This document shows, one piece after another, positions 47,525-55,550 of a DNA stretch of 64,000 bases (within the stretch, counting starts at the first letter, position 1; each line of letters starts with the position of its first letter). Origin of the DNA: Mycobacterium sp. 1274761.0. GTDB lineage: Bacteria > Actinomycetota > Actinomycetes > Mycobacteriales > Mycobacteriaceae. Under the pieces are notes generated by a model, which was given only the letters and a program-made list of their open reading frames with translations, was not told the DNA's origin and searched no databases. The translations under genes were made by a program, and so were the position numbers. The stretch is taken from assembly GCF_001668615.1 (NCBI RefSeq), contig NZ_LZMC01000009.1, positions 43,684 to 107,683 on the forward strand, in the 5' to 3' direction.

Positions 47525-48770
47525 CCGCCGTCACAAGCATTTCGACGTCGAATTCGATGGGAAGTGTTATGGGGCCGGTCATTCCCAACACAGATTTCCA
47601 TGGGTTCGGTCCGACACGATGGGGAGCGGAGAGACGTCGAGTCAGGACTACGAGTGCTTCCGCCAGTTCCCGGCGCGCGAGGTTCGCCCCGAGGCAGTAG
47701 TGCGCGCCGCCACCGAAGGTCAGAATCGCCGGTACTTCCTTGCGCGCGATGTCGAAGCGGTCCGCATCCTCATAGATCGCCGGATCTCGGTTGGCTGCAA
47801 AGGTGTTCGCGAATACGAAGGTCCCTGCCGGAAACATATAGCCGCCGAACGCGGCATCCTCAACGGCGACTCGCGGCACGATGCAGCCTGCCGGCGAGTG
47901 GCGCATGCTCTCCTCGACCGCCTGCATGGCAAGTTCTGGATGATCGCGCAGCTTCGCCCACTGATCTGGATGCTCGCAGAGCACCTGCACCGAGGCCGCG
48001 AGTTGGTTTCGCGTCGTGTCGGTTCCTGCCATCAAGAAGCCGGCCACCAGCATGCGGAGTTCGTCGAGATTCAGCCGATCGCCGTCGCTTTCGGCGCGGA
48101 TGAGTTCGGAGAGCAGATCGTCGGTCAGATGGTTCCGGCGGGCGGCGACCATGTCGTCGACGTAGGCGTCGAGTTCACTCCATGCGCGCATGATCGCACC
48201 TTCATCGAAGGTGGCATCCGGCTGGAAGTTGAGTGCTTTGAAGATTTCCTCAGTCCAATCCGCGAACAGCTGCCAGTCCTCGCTGGGCGCGCCGATCAGC
48301 GCGCACATGATCGGGGTCGGGTACCGGCGCGCGATGTCTGTCACCACGTCGCAGTGTCCAACGTCGATCACCCGATCGATCAGCCCGTTCACCACCTCGT
48401 GGATCGTGTCGGTGAGGCGGGATGTGGCGCGGGGGGTAAACGCTTTGGAAACCAATTTGCGCAACCGAACATGGGGTGGGCCGTCGAGGCCCAGGAGGCT
48501 GGTCGCCATCTTCTCGAACAACGGACCCGACGTAATGCCCTGCGCCGCCAGAGTGATACCGGGCGGCAAGCGGAACCTGTTGTCACGCAATATTTCACGA
48601 GCCAGCTCGTAGGACAGGATTTCGGGACCGAAGGGCCCGATGGCGATCGGCGCGCGCGATTGCGCACTTCGCAGATCATCGAGCAGGTCGTTCGGTGTGG
48701 CGGTGAGGCTGTAGTCGATCGTGGGAAGACCGGCTTCGAAGACGTCGGGAGCGGTGCTATGCGCGTTCAT
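47517..48770 (-). CDS. cytochrome P450
   Basis: 417 residues from ATG 48770. I-helix AGTDTT, K-helix ESMR (ExxR) and haem ligand Cys359 in FGGGAHYCLG are all present, giving a soluble bacterial class P450 of normal length. No ferredoxin gene is next to it. The substrate is unknown; the coupled TetR gene suggests induction by a small molecule. Confidence 0.93.
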   Translation of the reverse strand: MNAHSTAPDVFEAGLPTIDYSLTATPNDLLDDLRSAQSRAPIAIGPFGPEILSYELAREILRDNRFRLPPGITLAAQGITSGPLFEKMATSLLGLDGPPHVRLRKLVSKAFTPRATSRLTDTIHEVVNGLIDRVIDVGHCDVVTDIARRYPTPIMCALIGAPSEDWQLFADWTEEIFKALNFQPDATFDEGAIMRAWSELDAYVDDMVAARRNHLTDDLLSELIRAESDGDRLNLDELRMLVAGFLMAGTDTTRNQLAASVQVLCEHPDQWAKLRDHPELAMQAVEESMRHSPAGCIVPRVAVEDAAFGGYMFPAGTFVFANTFAANRDPAIYEDADRFDIARKEVPAILTFGGGAHYCLGANLARRELAEALVVLTRRLSAPHRVGPNPWKSVLGMTGPITLPIEFDVEMLVTADA

Positions 48771-48796
48771 CGTGTCTCTCAACCTGCACTTAGAGT

Positions 48797-48839
48797 GTCA
48801 TACGGACAGATATCCTCAAAGTGTATGACCAGGGGCCTA
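48797..48839. promoter_or_regulatory. inverted repeat upstream of P450-TetR unit
   Basis: Perfect 7-bp arms GTCATAC and GTATGAC are separated by 29 bp, about 30 to 70 bp upstream of the P450 start on the minus strand. Together with the larger echo GTGTCATAC/GTGTATGAC it is a candidate TetR operator pair. The gap 48771-49063 otherwise holds no gene I can support. Confidence 0.5.
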
Positions 48840-49063
48840 GGCGGGTCAATGCAAACAGCGATTTTGTGGAATGCTCTTGCCTTCTGCGTCCACTGATCAT
48901 ACATTTCTCTTCTAAACGTATGTGTTCTGTCCGGCAGGAGCCGGCCGCCGAACCGCGAGTCATCACCGGGAGTGTGGATGCGATCCTCCGCGTGGCGGCT
49001 TGCAGATCATCTGACAGCGTCCGGCCAACTCGATCGGTGTTCGTAGAGAGACGTCCTCCGTGT

Positions 49064-49509
49064 CGAGGCCGCCGGACAAGACCGCCTGGCCTGCGAATGC
49101 GACCAGCCCGATTGCACCGCCGGCGACCAGCCCGCCAGCGCCGTCACCATCTACGTCGTGGCCAACAAAGACGCCATCGAGGGCAGCAGCGAGACACCCG
49201 CCCACAGCGTCGAGGCCGACGAGCTGTTCCCTGCCGACCTCGTCGCCGAGCTAGCCCGCACCGCTACCCTGGTTCCGGTCGTTCACCCCGGTGACGCGGC
49301 GGCCGAATGCCGCTACACCCCATCGCAGCGGTTGGCCGATTTCGTCCGCTGCCGCGATCTGACCTACCGCTTCCCCGGCTGCGACCGCCCCGCCATCGGC
49401 TGCGATGTCGACCATACGATCCCCTACACCCAGGGCGGTCCCACCCAGACGTCAAACCTGAAGTGCCTGTGCAGAATCCATCATTTGATGAAGACATCAG
49501 GCACCCAGG
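49064..49509 (+). pseudogene. 13E12-type HNH endonuclease gene, 5'-truncated piece
   Basis: The frame reads GQDRLACECDQPDCTAGDQ, continues through TATLVPVVHPGDAAAECRY, DFVRCRDLTYRFPGCDRPA and DHTIPYTQGGPTQTSNLKCL, and ends at IHHLMKTSG. These are the central and HNH parts of the REP13E12/DUF222 family. The DUF222 N-terminus is missing, and the sequence diverges right after HHLMKT. The expected continuation lies at 52485. Confidence 0.85.
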
Positions 49510-49524
49510 CCACGTCTAGCTTTG

Positions 49525-50217
49525 TTAGCGGCGGACGTGGGCGTCGAAGAAGCCGAAGATACGGTTCCAAGCGTCCTCGACGGCAGTTTCGTCGCGCAGT
49601 TGAATGTTGAGCACAAGATTCATTGGGTTAAGCCCTGACTGCATAAATCGCGGCAATTCATTCAGGAAGCCGTGCCCCAGCGTCTCGTACTCCCGAACGT
49701 CATGCGCGACGCCGAGCGCTGTCAGCGCCGCTTTTAGGCGGTGCGCTGCGCGCTTAGAGTAGCCATCTTTGCCTCCGAAACTCGCTACCACTGGACAGCT
49801 TCCTCGCAATGCATGCTCCGCATCCTCGGGAACCTTGCCGTAGTTAATCGAGGCCACGGCGAAGTCGAACCTGGGTGCAGACATCACCGCGTACCCACCA
49901 CCCATGCAAAACCCGATCATCCCCACTTGGCCCGTGCAGTCCGGACGCTCGACCAGGGTTTGCCTCGCGGATTCGATGCTTTCGAACGCGGCGCCGCGAC
50001 CCGTTGCCGCGCCGCGGTATACGGACAGCAGACAGAGCGGTCCACGGCAATGCGCGTACAGGTTCGGCGCGAGCGCGAGATAGCCCCGTTCAGCGAACCG
50101 GTCTGCCTGTCCTCGAACATCGCCCCGAAATCCGAACGCATCGTGCAGAACGACGACGCCGGGCCAGGGGCCGCTCGCAGCATCAGATGGAACGGCCAAG
50201 TAAGAGGTCTCATGCAT
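49525..50217 (-). CDS. dienelactone hydrolase-family protein
   Basis: 230 residues. The nucleophile is the Cys of GFCMGGGYA, the acid Asp in GGKDGYS and the base His in LGHGFLNE, the Cys-Asp-His triad of dienelactone hydrolases. These enzymes open lactone rings in aromatic compound breakdown or act as general esterases. It sits inside the interval that separates the two 13E12 pieces. Confidence 0.88.
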   Translation of the reverse strand: MHETSYLAVPSDAASGPWPGVVVLHDAFGFRGDVRGQADRFAERGYLALAPNLYAHCRGPLCLLSVYRGAATGRGAAFESIESARQTLVERPDCTGQVGMIGFCMGGGYAVMSAPRFDFAVASINYGKVPEDAEHALRGSCPVVASFGGKDGYSKRAAHRLKAALTALGVAHDVREYETLGHGFLNELPRFMQSGLNPMNLVLNIQLRDETAVEDAWNRIFGFFDAHVRR

Positions 50218-50452
50218 GGAAGGGCATCGTAGGTCGAATCGGACGCCGGCGCCGCCATGTAGTGCGCTGGCACATAATCTCGCAGTTCTTCGGCTCTGAT
50301 GGTTTGGTTCCTATCTAGAATGTCATTCAGCCAGTCAGTAGCACGCCCAGTGGAATGCTCTTCGCCGCTCCACCGTCACGGGAGTTGGGGCGTTTCGGGT
50401 CACTGCTGCCCTATCATGAGGCCGTCGGAATCACCCCTTCTGGAGGCGAATG

Positions 50453-50830
50453 ATGACTCAGTCGGCGAGCTCCCTCTATCAGCGGATTGGCGGTTACGAC
50501 GTGATTGCTGCCGTCATCGATGATCTCTTCGCGATCTTGCATGAGGACCCTGGTTTCGCTCGGTTCTTCGGTGGCCGCAGCAATGACTCGTTCATTCGCA
50601 GTCGGCAGCTCTTGGTCGACCAGATGTGCGCCTTAAGTGGCGGTCCGTGCCAGTACATCGGCCGCAACATGAAGACATCGCACAGCGGACTCGGCATCAC
50701 TGACGCGGAATGGGAAACGAATATGAGCGCCTCGGACGCGGCGCTAGGCAAGAACGGCGTGGGCGACGCCGAGCGCGCTGAATTCCTTGCGCTGTTCGAG
50801 CGTTATCGGGAGGACATCGTCGAGGCGTAA
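50453..50830 (+). CDS. glbN: truncated haemoglobin, group I (GlbN-like)
   Basis: 125 residues. GGAGG is six bases before ATG 50453 (ATG 50450 is too close). Two-over-two globin with proximal His77 in MKTSHSGLG, a Tyr in GGYDVIAAVIDDLF and the Phe-Phe-Gly region FARFFGG. In mycobacteria trHbN oxidises nitric oxide to nitrate. This copy lies in the accessory interval, flanked by dienelactone hydrolase and a LipJ-like cyclase. Confidence 0.88.
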   Translation: MTQSASSLYQRIGGYDVIAAVIDDLFAILHEDPGFARFFGGRSNDSFIRSRQLLVDQMCALSGGPCQYIGRNMKTSHSGLGITDAEWETNMSASDAALGKNGVGDAERAEFLALFERYREDIVEA

Positions 50831-50955
50831 GTTAGCATTTGCAAGTGATCTTGATGTGGCATTTCGGGCCGCCGCATCGGTGACGGCTCGCTTGCGACGT
50901 CGTTTTTCACCGCCGCTAAGAATTTTCAATCCGTTCTAAGTCCAGTTCCAATTAC

Positions 50956-50980
50956 GAAGTGTTCTTCAGCCAGTCGTTGA
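50956..50980. repeat. direct repeat copy 1 flanking cyclase gene
   Basis: GAAGTGTTCTTCAGCCAG followed by TCGTTGA occurs here and, with one base different, at 52463-52487 in the same orientation. The pair flanks the LipJ-like cyclase. A weaker echo (ATTCAGCCAGTCAGT) lies at 50324-50338. No gene is present between 50831 and 51035. Confidence 0.8.
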
Positions 50981-51035
50981 CACCGGATGCACAGGCCATT
51001 TACGCGGTCGAAATCGGTTGAACCGCAACGTACCT

Positions 51036-52382
51036 CTACGCGACGGCGAAGAGCCGCCATTCGCCGGGCACACCCTTGAGCTCATATGCGCCGCGCTCCT
51101 CGAACTCGAGTCCCGACCCGATTACTAGGTCGCGCAGCGTGCTCGATACCAGCACGTCGTTGGCACCGGCGAGTGCGCTCACGCGCGCACCGATGTGGAC
51201 GCCGATCCCACCGATGTCATCGCCGCGCACCTCGCACTCGCCGGTGTGCAACCCGGCGCGCACCTCGATACCCAGGGACTGCACCGCGTCGCGGATCGCC
51301 ACCGCGCAGCGGATCGCTCGCTGAGGACCGTCGAACATCGCGAGGAACCCGTCGCCCGAGGTGTTCACCTCGCGGCCTCGGAAACGATTGAGTTGGACTC
51401 GAACAATGGCGTCGTGCGCATCGAGCAAGGCATGCCAGTCCCGATCGCCCATCTCCGCCGCGCGACGCGTCGAGTCCACGATGTCGGTGAAAAGCACTGT
51501 GGCGAGCACCCGGTCGTCGGCTACTTCGGCCTGCTGGCCGGTGAGGAATTCGTGAATCACCTCGAAAGACGGGCGCCACGGTTCCACGAAGTGGGACAGG
51601 TTGCGCCCCGGCAGCTCAACGTATTTCGCGCCCGGTATGTGATCAGCCACGTACTTGCCCTGCTCAGACGGGATGACGGGATCTTCGGCGTGCTGGAGAA
51701 CAAGGGTTGGCACACGGACTGTCGGAAGGACCGCCCGCACGTCCATTTCGGCCACCAGAGGCTGCATGAGGGCAACGGTCGCTGGGCTCGCCGCCATGCG
51801 ATCATGTCGGGCCCACGCTGCCCGGATCTCCTCGTTCCACGGCATATCCGGATTGACCACATGGTTCATCTCTCCCGTGCCCCAGGCGGCGACCACGGCG
51901 GCAAGGAACTGCTCAGGTGTGGGTCCCTCGGTGCGCTCAGCCCGAGAGGACAAATGAATAACAGTTGGGTTAGCCACCGGATTTGCGTAGCCCTCCAGTA
52001 CGACGAGTGCGGTGGTGCGAGACGGGTGTGTTGCCGCGAATAGCGCTCCTGTCGCGAACGCGCCGGTGTTCGCGAGGAGGACCGCTTCGCGACTCCCGAG
52101 ATCGTCCAACACGGCGGTGATGCTGTCGGCCCATTGCTCCAAGGTCGGCAGTGCGCCCGCTATGACCGGATCGGACGCTCCTGTGCCCGGTTGGTCGAAG
52201 AAGATCAGCCGACCCAGCGACGTCATCGTCTCGACCCACCCTTGAAGGGACGGTAGCTCCGGAAAATGCTCGCAGCAGGTGAACCAGTTCGGGACGAACA
52301 CGATGTCGCGAGGACCTTCGCCCGACGCACGATAGGCGACGCGCAAGTGCCCGTTCATCGCATAGCGCGTCTCCGAGAACAT
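51036..52382 (-). CDS. LipJ-like alpha/beta hydrolase-adenylate cyclase fusion
   Basis: 448 residues, the architecture of M. tuberculosis Rv1900c (LipJ). The N-terminal 270 residues are an alpha/beta-hydrolase fold, but the nucleophile elbow reads ANTGAFA instead of GxSxG, so that domain is probably not an esterase. The C-terminal class III cyclase domain has TVLFTDIVDSTRR and NTSGDGFLAMF (metal-binding aspartates), and GVHIGARV where canonical enzymes have VNxAAR. It probably makes cAMP in response to a ligand bound by the hydrolase-like domain. It is bracketed by a 25-bp direct repeat. Confidence 0.88.
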   Translation of the reverse strand: MFSETRYAMNGHLRVAYRASGEGPRDIVFVPNWFTCCEHFPELPSLQGWVETMTSLGRLIFFDQPGTGASDPVIAGALPTLEQWADSITAVLDDLGSREAVLLANTGAFATGALFAATHPSRTTALVVLEGYANPVANPTVIHLSSRAERTEGPTPEQFLAAVVAAWGTGEMNHVVNPDMPWNEEIRAAWARHDRMAASPATVALMQPLVAEMDVRAVLPTVRVPTLVLQHAEDPVIPSEQGKYVADHIPGAKYVELPGRNLSHFVEPWRPSFEVIHEFLTGQQAEVADDRVLATVLFTDIVDSTRRAAEMGDRDWHALLDAHDAIVRVQLNRFRGREVNTSGDGFLAMFDGPQRAIRCAVAIRDAVQSLGIEVRAGLHTGECEVRGDDIGGIGVHIGARVSALAGANDVLVSSTLRDLVIGSGLEFEERGAYELKGVPGEWRLFAVA

Positions 52383-52462
52383 TGCGGAAGTCTAAGCCGA
52401 GGAAGCCGTCCAGTTTCCGTGTCAGGCGGAAGCGCCAGTAGGAGCGACGGCGCGTCGTGGTT

Positions 52463-52487
52463 GAAGTGTTCTTCGGCCAGTCGTTGC
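52463..52487. repeat. direct repeat copy 2 flanking cyclase gene
   Basis: GAAGTGTTCTTCGGCCAG followed by TCGTTGC. It ends exactly where the resumed 13E12 coding sequence begins (CCATCATCTGCTC), so it marks the right edge of the foreign interval. Copy 1 is at 50956. Confidence 0.8.
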
Positions 52488-52844
52488 CATCATCTGCTCA
52501 AAACCTTCGGCGGCTGGCGCGACCAACAACTTGCCGACGGCACCGTCCTCTGGACCTCCCCGTCGGGCGACACCTACGTCACCACACCGGCCAGCGCGCT
52601 GCTGTTCCCCTCGTTATGTACACCCACCGCAGCGGCGACCGGCTCCCCCGCCCCGGCCTGGCAATCCACCGACCGCGCCGCGATAGTGCCCAAACGCCGA
52701 CGCACCCGCGCTCAGTACCGCGCCCTACGTGTCGCTGCTGAACGCCGGCTCAACCGCCAAGACCGCGAAGTCGAACGCGGCAGGCGACGCTGGGAAGAAG
52801 CACTCGCCATGGCCCACCTGAAAGACGAACCCCCACCCTTCTAA
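52485..52844 (+). pseudogene. 13E12-type HNH endonuclease gene, 3' piece
   Basis: The frame resumes at HHLLKTFGGWRDQQLADGTV and runs to LKDEPPPF and a stop, with the usual tail features WTSPSGDTYVTTP and RRRTRAQYRALRVAAERRLN. It lacks the N-terminal and HNH parts present at 49064. The two pieces overlap only at HHL-KT, so they look like halves of one gene split by about 3 kb of foreign DNA, or two decayed copies. Confidence 0.85.
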
Positions 52845-52878
52845 TCGAGCGACGCGCCCGCCGGCGCGACGGCACACC

Positions 52879-52921
52879 GTGCCCCCAGTCGGACTTGAAC
52901 CGACACTGGGCGGATTTGAGC
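52879..52921 (-). other. 3' half of a tRNA gene, probable attachment-site scar
   Basis: Read on the minus strand it has TCCGC (3' side of an anticodon stem), CCAGT variable loop, T-arm GTCGG-TTCAAGT-CCGAC with a perfect stem and a standard T-loop, then TGGGGGC-A as the 3' acceptor strand. The matching 5' acceptor strand GCCCCCA and D-arm are absent; the sequence diverges inside the anticodon loop (CTCAAA, suggestive of CAA, leucine). Such 3' halves are left by integrases that use tRNA genes. The surrounding gap 52845-53155 holds no gene I can support. Confidence 0.75.
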
Positions 52922-53155
52922 TCGACCCCGCTGTTCGACCAGACGACGCCTTCTGGCGCGACGCGACCCGAACAGAATCCACAAAGGATGACAATCGTCT
53001 GAGCCGGACTGAATCCGCTGGGCCCGGAAGGGGTTGCCAGCATCGCTCAGTAGCTGTTGCAGACGGCGAAGACCTGTTGCAGGACCACAGCGATGCGGGC
53101 GCTCTACCCGAAGGATATCGTTCGCTCATCGTTTGAAGGTCGCACGGAGGGTGGC

Positions 53156-53842
53156 GTGGGCAATCTGAACAGGCAGGCGTCCGACAAGCTGGGCCGGCCA
53201 CGCCACTTCGACGACGACACTGAACGGGAGATGGTGATGGACGCCGCGGTCCGTCTAATGGCCGACAAAGGGTATACGCGCCTGTCGGTCGCCGACATCC
53301 TTGCCGAGGCTCAGTTGTCAACGTCCAGTTTCTACCGTCACTTTCAATCCAAGGAAGCGCTATTGACGGCCATCATCCGCCGCGATGGGGAATCGGCACG
53401 ACGTAGGCTGCAACGCGTCATAGCAAACGCTTCGGGGCCGGTGGCGGCCCTCGAGGCGTGGCTCGACGGGCTGTTGGATCAGTTTTACGAACCGACAAGA
53501 GCCGCGCGTACCGCGCTTTTCCTGACGCCAGACATTCTCAATTCTTATCAGATGAACACCGAGCTGATGGACGAAATGCGTTGGCTTCTTTACCAACCCC
53601 TCATCAGAGTGCTGCGCGCTGGACACCGCGCCGGCACCATGTATTCACCGAAACCGGAAGCCGATGCCGTGAGCCTGTTCGCTTTGGTCAGCAGCGTTGC
53701 GACGACTTCGCACGCCCACCCGCGCAACAAGAAGTCGGCACGGGCTCAGGCGATCCGGTTCATATGGCCGGCGCTAGGGATCTCCTCAGACACGACATCC
53801 AGTAGCAGTAGCCGCAAAACCCGTTCACGCCAGACGCGTTAG
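53156..53842 (+). CDS. TetR-family regulator
   Basis: 228 residues from GTG 53156 (GGAGGG upstream). HTH with SVADILAEAQLSTSSFYRHFQSKEALL, followed by a helical ligand domain and a Ser/Arg-rich tail. Its last 18 bp overlap the convergent Ltp2-like gene. It is the likely local regulator of the catabolic cluster that follows. Confidence 0.88.
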   Translation: MGNLNRQASDKLGRPRHFDDDTEREMVMDAAVRLMADKGYTRLSVADILAEAQLSTSSFYRHFQSKEALLTAIIRRDGESARRRLQRVIANASGPVAALEAWLDGLLDQFYEPTRAARTALFLTPDILNSYQMNTELMDEMRWLLYQPLIRVLRAGHRAGTMYSPKPEADAVSLFALVSSVATTSHAHPRNKKSARAQAIRFIWPALGISSDTTSSSSSRKTRSRQTR

Positions 53843-55009
53843 CAGCAGGCAGCCCGAGATTGGGCCGCCGCCGTTGGACACCACCGCCACTTCAGGCCCG
53901 TGAGGGACCTGCCGCGCGCCCGCCTGTCCCCGCAGCTGCAAAACCGCTTCGTGGATGTAGCCGAATCCGTGCAGCCGCCCGCCGGACAGCTGCCCGCCAT
54001 TGGTGTTCAGCGGCAGTTCCCCGTCAAGCGCGATCCGGGTGCCGTCCTCGATGAACGGCCCGCTTTCGCCGTGGCCGCAAAAACCCAGTGCCTCCAACCA
54101 TGACATCGTCAGCCAGCTGAAACCGTCGTACAACTCGGCGACGTCGACATCGGCTTGGCGCAGGTCGGTCCGTGCCCACATGTGCTCGGCCGAAGTTCGC
54201 GCCGGCATCGTCGTCAGATCTTCCCATTGCTCCCACGAGGGCCGTCCACGCAACGCGGTACCCACCGCCTCGAATTGCGCAACCGCATGGTCGACATTTG
54301 ATGCATGTTCGGCTACAGACACCACCAGTGCAGTCGAGCCGTCCACAGGAACATCGCAGTCGTAAAGGCGAAACGGCGAAGTCACCACCTTAGAAGCGAG
54401 ATAGTCCTCGAGGGTCAGGGGAGCGCGAAAAACCGCTGCCGGGTTGAGCGCCGCATTACGACGGGCGTTGAGAGCTATCTGTGCCATCTGCTTATCGGTC
54501 GTTCCGTACTCGTGAAAGTGCCGCTGGGCGTAGAGCGCCAACCAGTTCGCCGCGGAGTAGGCGCGGAACGGAATCAACCACTGCTGAACGCCGTCGATTT
54601 CGCTGCGCCCGACGCCGATGCCGGCACGCCGCCCGGTGCCCTGTGCCGTCGACTCCGTCACGGTGCGGTACACGAGAACATGTCGCGCCAACCCCATCGA
54701 TACGGCCATCACCGCGTTGACGACCGCCTGCAGCTGCCCGGGACCCTCGGCACTACCGCTGTGCCACGCCAGCGACAGTCGCAACGCATCCTGCACTTCC
54801 GCGGAGCCGGGACCGGAGAACCCAGGAAGACCGTTGACCGCTCCCGGGTACGTAGCTAGGCCATCGATGTCAGCAACAGTAAGTCCTGCGTCGGCGATGG
54901 CCTCAAGCGCAGCGTCGATCGTCAGGTCCAGGCCGTCGCGGCCGAGGCGGCGTCCCACCTGCGACTGACCGATACCCGACACGACCGCGCGCCGTTCGGC
55001 AGCCGTCAT
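53825..55009 (-). CDS. Ltp2-like thiolase-fold aldolase
   Basis: 394 residues. Thiolase fold but with SGSAEGPGQLQ where true thiolases have the nucleophilic Cys. Tyr residues in AELYDGFSW and HGFGYIHEAVLQLRG match the conserved tyrosines of Ltp2-type retro-aldolases, which cut the sterol side chain with a DUF35 partner. A DUF35 gene is directly upstream with a 4-bp ATGA overlap. The specific substrate is inferred to be a side-chain beta-hydroxyacyl-CoA. Confidence 0.83.
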   Translation of the reverse strand: MTAAERRAVVSGIGQSQVGRRLGRDGLDLTIDAALEAIADAGLTVADIDGLATYPGAVNGLPGFSGPGSAEVQDALRLSLAWHSGSAEGPGQLQAVVNAVMAVSMGLARHVLVYRTVTESTAQGTGRRAGIGVGRSEIDGVQQWLIPFRAYSAANWLALYAQRHFHEYGTTDKQMAQIALNARRNAALNPAAVFRAPLTLEDYLASKVVTSPFRLYDCDVPVDGSTALVVSVAEHASNVDHAVAQFEAVGTALRGRPSWEQWEDLTTMPARTSAEHMWARTDLRQADVDVAELYDGFSWLTMSWLEALGFCGHGESGPFIEDGTRIALDGELPLNTNGGQLSGGRLHGFGYIHEAVLQLRGQAGARQVPHGPEVAVVSNGGGPISGCLLLTRLA

Positions 55010-55416
55010 GACGCGACCGGACGAAACAGCGGAAGATATACGGGATCGTGGTCTTCGAAGACCACCTCGACAGACATGCCGATCCGCACATCTTCGGGAT
55101 CGATGCCGATGATGTTTGTCACCAGCCGAAGTCCCTGCTGCTCAACCATTTCGACCACCGCGATGATGTAGACGTCGCCGGTGCCGTCCCAGGATTGGTG
55201 GTTGACTGTGAAGGAATACACAGTGCCGCAACCGGATACGACCTCCGGTGTGATACCTCGCCCGCCGCAGCGTGGGCAGTATGAAACCGGCGGATGGATG
55301 AAATACGAGCACGTTTCGCAGCGCAGAAAGCGCAAGCGGCCATCGGCGCCCGACGTCCAAAAGAACCCACCGGGTCCTTGTGTCACGGGCAGTACACGGC
55401 CAGCGGAGGGGGGCAT
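55006..55416 (-). CDS. DUF35 OB-fold/zinc-ribbon partner protein
   Basis: 136 residues. The rubredoxin-like zinc ribbon has Cys pairs in CETCSYF and YCPRCGG, and the OB-fold follows with FTVNHQSWDGTGDVY. DUF35 proteins partner with Ltp2 (as ChsH2 does) to form an aldolase complex. It is coupled to the Ltp2-like gene by overlap and divergent from the P450, with AT-rich promoter DNA between (55417-55550). Confidence 0.9.
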   Translation of the reverse strand: MPPSAGRVLPVTQGPGGFFWTSGADGRLRFLRCETCSYFIHPPVSYCPRCGGRGITPEVVSGCGTVYSFTVNHQSWDGTGDVYIIAVVEMVEQQGLRLVTNIIGIDPEDVRIGMSVEVVFEDHDPVYLPLFRPVAS

Positions 55417-55550
55417 AGCGGTTCATCCTTTTAACGGCATGCTTGCGCACTGCGAACCTACACACTATACAAATAAGATTTGATAAATACCGGATGGCGT
55501 GCCGCGGGTGCTCGGAAACGCAGCGGCACTTTAGTGGTGAAGGGGAAATC

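Noticed and set aside
52879..52960. Complete tRNA gene
   Set aside because: No 5' acceptor strand, D-arm or 5' anticodon-stem strand pairs with the 3' half.
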